A DNA stretch of 64,000 nt from Flagellimonas sediminis (GCF_010500845.1 NZ_JAAAMI010000009.1:118680-182679); one strand, 5' to 3'; counted from the first letter of the stretch, positions 36,150 to 45,819 are shown. Numbers and translations: made by a program. The notes: generated from the sequence alone by a model not told the origin.

Positions 36150-37244
36150 ATGACATTAAAGTATAATGTTGCACTTTATATTATCCTGTTTATCCTCTTG
36201 GCAAATTGCAAGCCTAAAACAGATGGTGCAAACAAATCCATGGGCATAACGGAAATAAAGGAAACTCCAAAATCCAGAAATCCGCCAACCAAAACTCCAG
36301 AAGGCATGGTCTGGATTCCTGGTGGGGATTTTATGCAAGGTGCCGTTACCAAGGACAAGATGGCCATGATGCATGAAAAACCAGCGCACCAAGTGCATGT
36401 GGATGGTTTTTTTATGGACATCCATGAGGTCACCAATGCCCAGTTCTCCAAATTTGTGAGTGAGACAGGTTATGTAACCGTGGCCGAACGGGAAATTGAT
36501 TGGGAGGAAATGAAGAAGCAATTACCAAAGGGCACCCCCAAACCCCACGATTCCATTTTGCAACCAGGCTCGTTGGTGTTCAAAAAGACTAAATCCAGCG
36601 TACCCAACCTATATGACTATTCGCAATGGTGGGAATGGAAAATCGGTGCCGATTGGAAACATCCCAACGGACCAAACAGCACTGTTGAGGGCAAGGAAAA
36701 CGAACCTGTGGTGCACATTGCCCTTGAAGATGCCTTGGCCTATTGCAAATGGGCCGGGAGGCGGTTACCCACTGAAGCGGAGTGGGAGTATGCTGCACGA
36801 GCAGGCAAAAAGGATGAACTGTTCTTTTGGGGAAGCGATGTCTCCCTGTTAAGTTCCCATGCCAATTCATGGGAAGGGGAATTTCCGGTAGAAAACACGG
36901 AGGAAGATGGATTTGAACGAAGGGCACCCGTAATGAGTTATCCCAAAAATGATTTTGGACTATACGATATGGCCGGAAATGTCTGGGAATGGACCAATGA
37001 CTGGTACAATACCAATTATTATAAGGAACTTGCGGACAAAAACGAGGTTACCCAAAACCCAACAGGAGCTTTTAAGGCCTATAATTCCTCTAACCCATAT
37101 GCCGAAGAAAAAGTGATAAAGGGTGGTTCTTTTCTATGCAGCGCCTCCTATTGTGCCAGTTATCGGATCAGTGCCCGTATGGCCACAAGTCCTGATTCAG
37201 GGATGGAGCATTTAGGTTTTAGGACCGTCTTGCAAGGCAACTAG
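36150..37244 (+). CDS. Formylglycine-generating-enzyme family protein (SUMF1-type), lipoprotein
   Basis: The 364-residue protein has a lipobox Cys at about 20 (LLANCKPK) and a full FGE-sulfatase domain (about 50-362). Marks are GMVWIPGGDFMQGA, MDIHEVTNAQFSKFV, RLPTEAEWEYAARAG, DMAGNVWEWTNDWY and LGFRTVLQ. Both copper/redox cysteines of true formylglycine-generating enzymes are kept, Cys330 and Cys335 in FLCSASYCASYR. Many bacterial relatives lack them, so this copy is probably an active oxidase that converts a Cys or Ser of an exported sulfatase to formylglycine. No sulfatase gene is present in the window. It may be unlinked to the cassette upstream. Confidence 0.9.
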   Translation: MTLKYNVALYIILFILLANCKPKTDGANKSMGITEIKETPKSRNPPTKTPEGMVWIPGGDFMQGAVTKDKMAMMHEKPAHQVHVDGFFMDIHEVTNAQFSKFVSETGYVTVAEREIDWEEMKKQLPKGTPKPHDSILQPGSLVFKKTKSSVPNLYDYSQWWEWKIGADWKHPNGPNSTVEGKENEPVVHIALEDALAYCKWAGRRLPTEAEWEYAARAGKKDELFFWGSDVSLLSSHANSWEGEFPVENTEEDGFERRAPVMSYPKNDFGLYDMAGNVWEWTNDWYNTNYYKELADKNEVTQNPTGAFKAYNSSNPYAEEKVIKGGSFLCSASYCASYRISARMATSPDSGMEHLGFRTVLQGN

Positions 37245-37253
37245 TATTAAAGC

Positions 37254-37828
37254 CTTTTGATATACCCCAGTTTAATGGAATATTGGTCGTCAAAAGTATC
37301 GGTCTGGAACTCTACTCTACCATAGGTCAGTTCGGCATAGATGACATGCGAATCACCAAGAAGTTTTCTAAAACCTAGGGTAAAGTTATCGGACCTTAGT
37401 TTTGTAGCGTTCTCATACAATACATTATTCGCCGTGTTGTCAGGGGAGAACCCTGTTCCTACCTAGCCATTAAGTAATCATCCGACCCACCAAAATAATA
37501 TCGTGTCTCCAAAGCATAGGAATTCCAAATGCCGCTGCCGGTTGGCGAAAGATATACGCGGGCGTTGAACCAATAGTTCCTGTAGTATTTGCCAAGGCAA
37601 AAAGTGTAGATCCAATTGTCATCTACAAACCTTAAGTATCTAAACCCTGCATCCAACTCAAAGGCAGCGGGAAGATTGGAATATTAGGAAAAATCTGCCC
37701 AAGGGTACGAGACACATCATAGGCATTAACCCATTAACAACATGTGCTGCAGCCACATTAATATGTTTTACAGTCAATAATATTGTTGTCCCCAACAATA
37801 TAAAAGATATTGTAGTATTAAATTTCAT
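37254..37828 (-). pseudogene. Decayed YaiO-type outer-membrane beta-barrel gene (internally deleted and frameshifted)
   Basis: The C-terminal half is recognisable in two frames. About 37675-37459 encodes NLPAAFELDAGFRYLRFVDD and GSGIWNSYALETRYYFGGSD. After a frame change, about 37455-37254 encodes VGTGFSPDNTANNVLYENAT through KLGYIKRL and a stop. A probable signal peptide start MKFNTTISFILLGTTILLTV lies at 37828, but the middle of the gene is missing and a TAA precedes the barrel part. The barrel strands resemble YaiO-family outer-membrane proteins. The breaks could only be sequencing errors if several occurred together, so a pseudogene is more likely. Confidence 0.6.
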
Positions 37829-37996
37829 GGAGGGTAATCCTGAAACCAAGAGGGTCAAGGAATCTATTTTCAACATCCATCCAATAATGCCATAAATGAC
37901 ACAAGAACCAGTATACACGTTTGGGAAGCTCAATCATATTAGCAGTCAGCCTAAATTCAACCCTAATGGGTATCCAATAAAGTAAGGGTAGGCTAT

Positions 37997-40543
37997 TTAC
38001 TCATTTTCCTTTTGCAATACTGATATTGGGGAATTCCTGATAATCTCAATACTGGTACCAACCCCAATGGCAAATACCAATATCGTTATGGACGGCAAAA
38101 TGACCATAAAAGGAATAGATGAAGGAACAAAAGCAGTATCAAAAAGAATGTAGGCCAATAGGGAACTGCCCAACACGGCCAAAACCACACCCATAAAAGC
38201 GCCTAAAAACCCAAGAACTGCGTATTCCAAAGCAATCATCTTTAATATCTGGGAGCTTTTGGCACCCAATGTCCGTAATAAGGCCCCTTGTCTCATCCGT
38301 TGATGCTTACTGCTATAAATGGCACCCATTAGCACTGCAATGCCTACAAATATGCTGAAAAAGGCCATAAAATTGATAACCCAACCAATTTTGCCCAAAA
38401 TATCCTCCAATAGACCTAAAATGCGCTTGAGGTCCAATATGGAAACATTGGGAAATTCACTGACCAGTCGTTGCTGTAATTTGGCGGACCCTACATCAGT
38501 GGAAGTTCGGGTGGTCATTACCCCAAACTGTGGAGCATTTTCCAGCACACCAATAGGAAAAACAATGGAGAAATTGGGCTGTAATCGGGTCCAGTCCACT
38601 TCCCTAATACTCCTTACCACTGTTTTCATGATCTTACCCTGCACATTGAATGTGACCTCATCCCCAACATCAACTTGGGCCATGGTTGCAAAATCACTGC
38701 TGACGGAAATGGGTATGCTTTTTTCATTTTGTGCGCGGGAAATCCAATTACCAGCCACAATTTTCTCGGAGCTGACCAAGCTATCACGGTAAGTGACCCT
38801 AAATTCATGGTTCAAAATCCATCTACCTATCTGGGACGTGGAATCTTTCCTTATTTCAGACACCTGCTTATCCTTCAAAGCTTCTACCCGCATGGTCACG
38901 ATCGGGATTTTATCTATCACCGGGAAGCCTGAAGATTGAAGGGTTTTTGCCACAGCACTAACTTGAGTGGTCTGGATATCCATTAATATCATGTTGGCAG
39001 TATTGGCCCTATCTTCCATGGCCGCTTTTTCCAAGAGCATATCTTTGGTAAAATACAAGGTGCTGATCAAAAAAGTTCCTATACCAATGGACAAAACCAA
39101 CACCAAGGTTTGGTTCTGAGGCCTAAACAAATTCTTTAGGCTTTGGCGCGCAATGAATCCCCAAGAATGTGGAAAGAATTTTTTGAGCATCGCCATAAAA
39201 AATTGAGCAACACTGGTAAGAACCAAAAACACCACAAAAAGCCCCATTACGAAATAAATCGATCTGGCCAGATCGCCTAGTAACCAATAGGCAAAGCAAA
39301 ACACAAATCCTATGATACCCAACCCGACGGCAAAGGTTGCCCTGATAGATCTGGAGGTGTTTTCCTGCACTACCCTTAAGGTCTGTAACGGCGAAACGTA
39401 CAAAGTTTTCATCAAAGGATAGAGGGCAAACAAAACGGACATGGCCGTTCCAAGGGAAAGCCCCAAGAGTACACTTTGAAAGGACAAGGTAATGTTTACA
39501 TCGACCGGAAGCAGGTCGCCCAATAAAATTGGAAACAATTGCTGAAGTACATATCCAAACATAATCCCGAACAAACCGCCGATCAAGCCCATACAAACGA
39601 TCTGGATGAAGAAAATGAGATAGCTCTGCTTCTTGGAAGCCCCTAAACATTTAAGTACTGCAATAGACCTTAACTTCATTTGTACATAAATACCCATGCC
39701 GCTGGCAATACCCACACAGCCCAGCAATAGTGAAATAAAACCAACAAGGTTCAAAAACTTCCCAAAGTTGTCGTAACGCCTTCCTAAACGACTGGCTTCA
39801 GAAAGATGGGTGTCCAAATCAGCGTGCTCCTCATCCAAAATAGACTCCAACTTCTTGTTTAAATCTTCCAAATCCTGGTTTTCCTTGGCCTTAAAATAAT
39901 ATTTGTAATCAATACGGCTACCGGTTTGAACAAGCCCTGTATCATCAATATTGGCCAGCGGAATCAGTACGGGAGGTGCTATGGCCCCAAAAACGGAGGT
40001 GCTACCCGGTACCGTTTCCAATGATCCTGCAATTGCAAAGCTTTTGGCCCCAAGTTTTATACTGTCGCCTACTTTTAGGTTGAATTGGATCATAGTGGTC
40101 GCATCTACCAATGCCTTACCCTCTTTGTATCTCCCAGCAGCTTGTTGTGGTACCGTTTCCAATTCCCCATAAAATGGAAATCCTCCATCTATACCCCTTA
40201 CCTCCACAAACTTGGTCGCACCTTTACCTGGAAACGACGCCATGGAAGGGAAATTGATCTCCCTGGCGTCCGCTCCACCAAGGGAGTCAATGATCGCCTC
40301 CACCTTTTGAGTAATGGGTTGGTCGCTTTCAATAACAAAGTCGGCCCCTAAAAGTGCCTTGGATCTTTGGGCAATATTTTCTTTGAGCAAACCGCTAAAG
40401 CTGTGAACACTCACCACAGCTGCAACACCCAAGATAATCGATAAGACAAAAAGGGTAAGTTTACCATAACTGGCCCTACCATCGCGCCATGCCATTTTAG
40501 CCAACCATGAAAAGCCTGCTTTCTTTCCCTTATCCATGATCAA
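37997..40543 (-). CDS. ABC transporter permease, FtsX-type (YbbP-like)
   Basis: The 848-residue inner-membrane protein has an N-terminal helix (about 24-45) and a periplasmic MacB-like domain. Two FtsX domains are visible (about 265-390 and 720-840), separated by more helices and a second periplasmic domain, giving about ten membrane helices. This is the layout of YbbP/LolE-type permeases that extract lipophilic or envelope substrates rather than import solutes. Its start overlaps the ATPase stop by 4 bp, so the pair forms one exporter. The gene is oriented away from the SGNH esterase at 41260, as in the ybbAP-tesA locus of enterobacteria. Confidence 0.92.
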   Translation of the reverse strand: MIMDKGKKAGFSWLAKMAWRDGRASYGKLTLFVLSIILGVAAVVSVHSFSGLLKENIAQRSKALLGADFVIESDQPITQKVEAIIDSLGGADAREINFPSMASFPGKGATKFVEVRGIDGGFPFYGELETVPQQAAGRYKEGKALVDATTMIQFNLKVGDSIKLGAKSFAIAGSLETVPGSTSVFGAIAPPVLIPLANIDDTGLVQTGSRIDYKYYFKAKENQDLEDLNKKLESILDEEHADLDTHLSEASRLGRRYDNFGKFLNLVGFISLLLGCVGIASGMGIYVQMKLRSIAVLKCLGASKKQSYLIFFIQIVCMGLIGGLFGIMFGYVLQQLFPILLGDLLPVDVNITLSFQSVLLGLSLGTAMSVLFALYPLMKTLYVSPLQTLRVVQENTSRSIRATFAVGLGIIGFVFCFAYWLLGDLARSIYFVMGLFVVFLVLTSVAQFFMAMLKKFFPHSWGFIARQSLKNLFRPQNQTLVLVLSIGIGTFLISTLYFTKDMLLEKAAMEDRANTANMILMDIQTTQVSAVAKTLQSSGFPVIDKIPIVTMRVEALKDKQVSEIRKDSTSQIGRWILNHEFRVTYRDSLVSSEKIVAGNWISRAQNEKSIPISVSSDFATMAQVDVGDEVTFNVQGKIMKTVVRSIREVDWTRLQPNFSIVFPIGVLENAPQFGVMTTRTSTDVGSAKLQQRLVSEFPNVSILDLKRILGLLEDILGKIGWVINFMAFFSIFVGIAVLMGAIYSSKHQRMRQGALLRTLGAKSSQILKMIALEYAVLGFLGAFMGVVLAVLGSSLLAYILFDTAFVPSSIPFMVILPSITILVFAIGVGTSIEIIRNSPISVLQKENE

Positions 40544-41226
40544 CCCTGTGTTTGTTCAATCTTACCTGACCTGAGGCGAATGCTTTTATCCGCCCTTTGT
40601 GCCAGTTCCAGATCATGGGTAACAATGACCAGGGCAGTTCCTTGTTCCTTATTCAGTTCGAATAATAATTTTTCTATTTTGGCCCCGGTCTCATCGTCTA
40701 AATTTCCAGTGGGTTCATCGGCGAAAAGAATGGCGGGTTTATTTGCAAATGCGCGTGCCAAAGCCACCCGTTGTTGCTCGCCTCCAGATAATTGTGAAGG
40801 GTAATGCCCCGATCTATTTTCTAGTCCAACCTTTGCCAACAACTCCTTCCCTTGTTCCTTTGCCTTCTTTATTCCTCTTAATTCCAAAGGAACAATCACA
40901 TTTTCCAATGCCGTAAGGGTAGGCAACAATTGAAAATCCTGAAAAACAAAACCAACGTTCTGATTGCGCAACAATGCCCTTCCATCTTCATTTAATTGGA
41001 TCAAATTTTGATCACATAGCCATATTTCACCATCATCTACTTTGTCCAAGCCGGCGCATAACCCAAGTAGGGTAGTTTTACCACTACCCGATGGCCCCAC
41101 AATGGCAAACGTTTCACCATTGGACACTTCAAAGGAAACATTGTTGAGTACATGAAGGTCTTGGTCTCCACTCCTATAGGTCTTAGAGAGGTTTTGAACT
41201 TTTAATATCTTTGACATAACACGCAT
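40540..41226 (-). CDS. ABC transporter ATP-binding protein (YbbA/LolD-like)
   Basis: The 228-residue ATPase has the full set of motifs: Walker A GPSGSGKT (44-51), Q-loop in VFQDFQLLP, signature LSGGEQQRVALARA (146-159), Walker B ILFADEP (166-172) and the switch His in VIVTHD. It is of the LolD/MacB/YbbA group that drives FtsX-type permeases. It is the first gene of the pair and lies head to head with the esterase gene. The start may be a few codons later (MSKILKV at residue 4). Confidence 0.95.
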   Translation of the reverse strand: MRVMSKILKVQNLSKTYRSGDQDLHVLNNVSFEVSNGETFAIVGPSGSGKTTLLGLCAGLDKVDDGEIWLCDQNLIQLNEDGRALLRNQNVGFVFQDFQLLPTLTALENVIVPLELRGIKKAKEQGKELLAKVGLENRSGHYPSQLSGGEQQRVALARAFANKPAILFADEPTGNLDDETGAKIEKLLFELNKEQGTALVIVTHDLELAQRADKSIRLRSGKIEQTQG

Positions 41227-41259
41227 TTGGTTGAATTTTTCAAAATACTAAAATCGATT

Positions 41260-41976
41260 ATGACCAAGATACCATCAAAGATCCCCAGGCCGTTAATGTT
41301 TTGCTATTTTTTTATGTTATTGTCTTTGGGCTGTGGCGAAAATGTAAACAAACCAAAGGAAGAGCCAGCAACTGAAGATACAGATCAAAAACTTGAAGTT
41401 GCCCGTTCCTATGGAAAAATACTCTTTTTTGGGGACAGTCTTACAGCTGGCTACGGTTTGGAAGTCAGTCAAGCGTTTCCTGCCCTTATCCAGCAAAAAA
41501 TGGATTCTTTGGGGTTGGAGTACAGTGTTGTCAATGCTGGGTTGAGCGGAGAAACCACTGCTAGCGGAAAAAACAGGTTGGGTTGGGTTTTGGAGGATCG
41601 TATTGAAATTGTAATCTTAGAACTGGGAGCCAATGATGGGCTCCGCGGAATTCCTTTGACAGAAACGCGGACCAACCTGCAGAGCATGGTAGAAATGGTC
41701 CGAGAAAAGCTTCCCAATGCCAAGATTATTTTGGCCGGGATGAAGATACCACCTAACATGGGGCCAGCATATACTGCTGAATTTGAAAGTATTTTTCCTG
41801 ATTTGGCATCAAAAGAAAATGTTTCACTCATCCCTTTCCTCCTTGAAAATGTTGCCGGAATTCCAAGTCTCAATCAAAGTGATGGTATCCACCCGACCAT
41901 ACAAGGACAAAAAATCGTAGCCAACAATGTTTGGGATATTTTGGGACCAATGTTGGCGATGGAAAACCATCAGTAA
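41260..41976 (+). CDS. SGNH-hydrolase arylesterase/lysophospholipase (TesA-like), exported
   Basis: The ATG at 41260 is preferred; an upstream in-frame TTG lies against the neighbouring ATPase start. The 238-residue protein has a hydrophobic leader ending near LSLGCGENV, probably lipidated. The four SGNH blocks are clear: GDSLTAGYGL (Ser nucleophile), GLSGETT (Gly), GANDGLRG (Asn) and SDGIHPTIQG (Asp and His). The enzyme hydrolyses esters or lysophospholipids in the periplasm. The divergent ABC exporter plus TesA arrangement is conserved in many proteobacteria and is reproduced here, suggesting a shared lipid-related role. Confidence 0.92.
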   Translation: MTKIPSKIPRPLMFCYFFMLLSLGCGENVNKPKEEPATEDTDQKLEVARSYGKILFFGDSLTAGYGLEVSQAFPALIQQKMDSLGLEYSVVNAGLSGETTASGKNRLGWVLEDRIEIVILELGANDGLRGIPLTETRTNLQSMVEMVREKLPNAKIILAGMKIPPNMGPAYTAEFESIFPDLASKENVSLIPFLLENVAGIPSLNQSDGIHPTIQGQKIVANNVWDILGPMLAMENHQ

Positions 41977-42106
41977 ATGGTTTGATATCTGAAATGTACT
42001 CAGCCTGATCAATGGGTGGGAAAGATTGAGAAAAGAAAAAAGGACTTTCAATCTATTCCTCTATTGCTTTTTGGTGAAGAATCCCCCTGTTTTGACTTAC
42101 GTTAAA

Positions 42107-43030
42107 TTAAAATGAATCAGTGGCCCTGTAGGCTTCGATCACAGCCTGTTCGCCTTCCTTACCTTCCATGGAATTACCGTGCTCCATACCTACAATGCCG
42201 ACAAATCCTTTAGAGTGGATATGCTTGAATACATTTTTAAAGTTTATTTCGCCAGTGGTTGGTTCATTTCTCCCTGGATTGTCGCCAACCTGAAAATAAC
42301 CGATCTCGTCCCAACATGCATCAATATTGGGAATAAGGTTGCCTTCCTGGATTTGTTGGTGGTAGATATCGAAAAGTATCTTGCAGGAAGGGCTATCGAC
42401 GGACTTACATATTTCAAAGGCTTGAGGGCTGTCCGTTAAAAATAGTCCGGGATGGTCCCGAAAGTTCAAGGGCTCCAAAACCATGGTCAATCCATGGGGT
42501 TCCAAAAGGGAACAGGCCTGTTTCAACGATTCTATGACGTTGGCGGTCTGATATGCTTCCCGCAATCTCAGGTCTACATGACCAGGGACCACCGTCATCC
42601 ATTTAGCATTGACCCTTTTTGCAACCTCAATGGACTCCTTTATTTCTTTCAGGAACTTTTCACGTAGTGATGCATCTCCGTTGGCGAGATTGGGTTTGTT
42701 CCAATAAATTTCATGGGCCACAAAAACTCCCATTGTAATGCCCCTTTCCATCATGGTTCTGGCCATTTTCTCCTGAAGGCTTTTGTCCCTGCCTTTCATC
42801 TCATTGTCCTCAAAAGCGGTGAAGCCCATGTCTGCCATAAAATTTAACTGGTCAATAGGATCAGTGCCAGCAGATTCCCTGAACATTCCCAAATGGGGGG
42901 CATAATTAAGATTGAATCCCTTTTGTCCTTTGCTCGAGGGCCTTTCGGTAGCGGATAACACTCCTACTCCACCCAAACCCAATGCGGTGGACAGCATCAT
43001 TTTTCTTTTTACAAAATCCCTTCGGTTCAT
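42107..43030 (-). CDS. Hydroxypyruvate isomerase-like TIM-barrel protein (AP-endonuclease 2 family), Tat-type leader
   Basis: The 307-residue protein begins MNRRDFVKRKMMLS, a twin-arginine-like leader with a hydrophobic stretch to about 28. The xylose-isomerase-like TIM barrel follows. Metal-binding positions seen include Glu in LTMVLEPLNF, Asp and His in CKILFDIYHQQIQEG and Glu in GIVGMEHGNS. The family isomerises or epimerises small sugars and ketoacids such as hydroxypyruvate. Export through Tat with bound metal is plausible. It is a single gene between convergent and divergent neighbours, so partners are unclear. Confidence 0.86.
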   Translation of the reverse strand: MNRRDFVKRKMMLSTALGLGGVGVLSATERPSSKGQKGFNLNYAPHLGMFRESAGTDPIDQLNFMADMGFTAFEDNEMKGRDKSLQEKMARTMMERGITMGVFVAHEIYWNKPNLANGDASLREKFLKEIKESIEVAKRVNAKWMTVVPGHVDLRLREAYQTANVIESLKQACSLLEPHGLTMVLEPLNFRDHPGLFLTDSPQAFEICKSVDSPSCKILFDIYHQQIQEGNLIPNIDACWDEIGYFQVGDNPGRNEPTTGEINFKNVFKHIHSKGFVGIVGMEHGNSMEGKEGEQAVIEAYRATDSF

Positions 43031-43287
43031 AGATTATTTTTTTAACAACTTAATATCCTCAGACACCCACTTGTTCAAAACAACAGTTTAAATATAACCA
43101 GAATTGTATGGAATAAACAGTAAATTCTTCAATCCCGTCAAGAACAGGGTATAATCCCTCTGATCAATGGGTTATTAAAAATGTTCCGTGCATAACTGCA
43201 ACGGAACCGTTATATTTAGTAGCTTAACTTATTCATATTTTTTGCATGGAACAATACCAACCTAGTAAAACCAAAACACTTCCATTT

Positions 43288-44106
43288 ATGAAAAATCCAA
43301 ATTTCAAATTTTTATTCAGTTCTGCCCTGTCTTTAGTTCTTATGCTATCCGTACAGCATGAAATTTATGGTCAGAAACCTCTTGAAGGAAAGGTATTGAT
43401 GGCGATTTTTGCACACCCTGATGATGAGGGAACCGTTGCTCCCATTCTCGCCAAATATTCCAGGGAAGGAGCCCAAATACATTTGGTCACCATAACTGAT
43501 GGCAGGTATGGTTCCAACGAATTCAACAACCATATGGAAGGTGATACATTGGTTGCTATTAGGAGAGAGGAATTAAAGTGCTCCGCGGCAATTTTAGGGG
43601 CCAAACTTCATCATTTTGATTATCACGATCAATTAAGGGCAGCCGAAGGTTATGATGGGCATATACCACAGGCCCGTGGAATCATTAAAGACCTTAATGC
43701 CATTATTGGAGAAGTGAAACCAGACGTTTTAATTACATGGGGGCCGGATGGTTGGTCCAACCATATGGACCATCGTCTTGTTGGAGCGTCAGTCACGCAA
43801 GTGTTTCTGTCCAAAAACTGGGATAAACCCGTGTCACTTTATTTTTGTGGAATTCCTTCCGATCTGATAGAAAATCCAGAAGAAAAGATGTTACATGGTC
43901 TGGAGAGGAAATATTTGACCACCAAAGTAGCTTTTACCGAAGAAGATCTGGACAAGGCCTACCTCTCCCATAAATGCCATAAGAGTCAAATAAATCCTAA
44001 TACCACAAGGGAAGACCTGAAGAAGAATTGGTATAAAAACACGATGTTCATATATCTCAGAAAGTTTGAAGGGCCCAAGGAGGTATCCGACACTGTTTTT
44101 AACTAA
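43288..44106 (+). CDS. PIG-L/LmbE-family deacetylase, exported
   Basis: The ATG at 43288 (MKNPNFKFLF) gives a standard signal peptide (about 1-29, ending IYGQ); an upstream ATG at 43246 adds 14 residues. The 272-residue protein has the zinc motif AHPDDEG (42-48) and the second metal motif NHMDHRLVG. PIG-L enzymes remove acetyl groups from N-acetylglucosamine-type residues, usually as zinc hydrolases. A second, divergent family member lies at 50650-51537. It is a single gene on the plus strand. Confidence 0.9.
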   Translation: MKNPNFKFLFSSALSLVLMLSVQHEIYGQKPLEGKVLMAIFAHPDDEGTVAPILAKYSREGAQIHLVTITDGRYGSNEFNNHMEGDTLVAIRREELKCSAAILGAKLHHFDYHDQLRAAEGYDGHIPQARGIIKDLNAIIGEVKPDVLITWGPDGWSNHMDHRLVGASVTQVFLSKNWDKPVSLYFCGIPSDLIENPEEKMLHGLERKYLTTKVAFTEEDLDKAYLSHKCHKSQINPNTTREDLKKNWYKNTMFIYLRKFEGPKEVSDTVFN

Positions 44107-44303
44107 AAGAATAGTATTCCATTTGTAATCAAGGTACCTATAAAGGATACCAAAATTTAATCGAAACTACTGAAATGGCCAATGAGTGGCTAGCTTATTG
44201 TTTGTTGTTTCAATAGTTTTGAACTTCAAAGTATCTCGTAATTCATATAATTGCCATCTAAAATACCCATTGGCCCCTAAAACCTACCTTTGTGTCTCAA
44301 CCT

Positions 44304-45737
44304 TTAGAGGTTCCATAGTAACGGGAGAAGAAAATAAATGAAAATGGCCATGACAACAATGGAGACTATGTTCATAAAAAAACCGGCTTTGACCATATCT
44401 GGTATCTTCAGGTATCCAGACCCAAAAACAACCGCATTTGGTGGTGTTGCCACCGGAAGCATGAAAGCACATGAGGCTGCGGAGGTACATGCAACCATGA
44501 TCATATAAGGATCTATTCCCAATGTTACGGCCAAAGGTGCCAAAACTGGAAGCATCATGGCCGTGGTGGCCAAATTGGAGGTAACCTCGGTCAAAAAATT
44601 GATACAGGCAATAACAAGAAACAGCAGTACCAATAATGGCAGGCCATCAAAAAAAGTCATCTGGGAACCTATATAGCTTGCAAGTCCTGTATCCTCAAAT
44701 CCCTTTGCAATTGCCATTCCTCCTCCAAACAATAAAATGATACCCCATGGAATCTGAACCGCTTCCTCCCATGTGAGAAGGGCGCCTTTCCCCTTCCCAA
44801 TTGGGATTATAAATAAAAGTACCGCTGAGCCAATGGCAATTATGGTATCGTCAATACCCGAAATGAAATTTTGGAGGAAAAAGGAGCGGGTAATCCAACA
44901 AATGGCGGTCAAGATAAATATCCATAAAACCAGCCGTTCTTCCCTGCACATGGGTCCCAACTGGGCCAACAACCTGTTTATTTCTTCCTTCCCTCCGGGA
45001 AACTTGCCCTGTCTTAAGGGATATGCAACCCTGGTAAGATATAACCACGCCAAAACCAGCATAATTGTGGCTACCGGAAGCCCAAATTTCATCCATTGCC
45101 AAAAACTCACATCCACACCATAGGTTTTTTGAACAAATCCAGCAAAGACCAAATTTGGGGGCGTACCGATCAAGGTTGCAATACCTCCTATGGAAGCGGA
45201 ATAGGCAATGGCAAGCATCAACATCTTACCAAATATCCCATTCTCATCTTGTGGTGTTATGGGGTTGTCCTTTAATTGTTTAATGATGGAAATTGCCATG
45301 GGCAGTACCATTACCGTAGTTGCGGTATTTGAAATCCACATGGATAGGAATGCGGTTGCCACCATAAACCCAAGAACAATGGTGTACATATTGGTACCAA
45401 TGATCCTTATAATGTTCAATGCGATGCGCTTATGCAAATTCCATCTTTCAATGGCTACTGCCAACATAAATCCGCCCATATACAGAAAAACATATTTATG
45501 TCCGTAACTAGCGGTGGTTTCACCTAGATCCAAAGTGCCCAATAAAGGAAAAAGAATGATGGGCAATAGGGCCGTCACGGCAATGGGCAACACCTCCAAG
45601 ACCCACCAAACACCTATCCAGACGGTTGCTGCGAGAAGGTTTTTCCCTTGAACGGAAAGCCCATCGCCCGTAAAGAACAAATGGATAAGAATAAAGAGTA
45701 ACGGGCCAAGGACAAAGCCCAAACGTTTGTAGCGCAT
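44304..45737 (-). CDS. SLC13/DASS-family sodium-coupled anion transporter
   Basis: The start at 45737 (MRYKRLGFVLG) is chosen because a longer frame to 45806 would begin inside the terminator of the previous gene. The protein (about 477 residues) has about eleven membrane helices. Family motifs are MWISNTATTVMVLPMAISII, IGGIATLIGTPPNLVFAGF and ASCAFMLPVATPPNAVVFG, the two SNT/TPP hairpins that bind sodium and substrate. It carries dicarboxylates, sulfate or similar anions into the cell. It follows the lyase operon but is separated from it by a terminator. Confidence 0.93.
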   Translation of the reverse strand: MRYKRLGFVLGPLLFILIHLFFTGDGLSVQGKNLLAATVWIGVWWVLEVLPIAVTALLPIILFPLLGTLDLGETTASYGHKYVFLYMGGFMLAVAIERWNLHKRIALNIIRIIGTNMYTIVLGFMVATAFLSMWISNTATTVMVLPMAISIIKQLKDNPITPQDENGIFGKMLMLAIAYSASIGGIATLIGTPPNLVFAGFVQKTYGVDVSFWQWMKFGLPVATIMLVLAWLYLTRVAYPLRQGKFPGGKEEINRLLAQLGPMCREERLVLWIFILTAICWITRSFFLQNFISGIDDTIIAIGSAVLLFIIPIGKGKGALLTWEEAVQIPWGIILLFGGGMAIAKGFEDTGLASYIGSQMTFFDGLPLLVLLFLVIACINFLTEVTSNLATTAMMLPVLAPLAVTLGIDPYMIMVACTSAASCAFMLPVATPPNAVVFGSGYLKIPDMVKAGFFMNIVSIVVMAIFIYFLLPLLWNL

Positions 45738-45765
45738 TTTATGATATTGTTTAGGATATGTACAT

Positions 45766-45802
45766 AAAAAAAGGGCACCGATCATAGACCGGATTGCCCT
45801 TT
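45766..45802 (-). terminator. Intrinsic terminator after the lyase gene
   Basis: AAGGGCA (45771-45777) pairs with TGCCCTT (45795-45801), with an inner CCG/CGG pair. On the minus strand the stem is followed by a run of T (complement of 45766-45772). It ends the operon that runs from the PIG-L gene at 51537 to the lyase. Confidence 0.75.
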
Positions 45803-45819
45803 TCATTAACTAGTTGGTC

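Noticed and set aside
37658..37933. 91-codon minus-strand frame as a separate small gene
   Set aside because: Only the internal start at 37828 has a signal-peptide form. The rest reads as the broken beginning of the decayed YaiO-like gene.
42005..43172. Direct repeat CTGATCAATGGGT at 42005-42017 and 43160-43172, flanking the isomerase-like gene
   Set aside because: A 13-bp repeat pair is expected many times by chance in 64 kb, and there is no mobile-element gene or other end structure.
45738..45806. Longer start for the SLC13 transporter
   Set aside because: The extra codons overlap the hairpin and T run of the terminator that ends the preceding operon.
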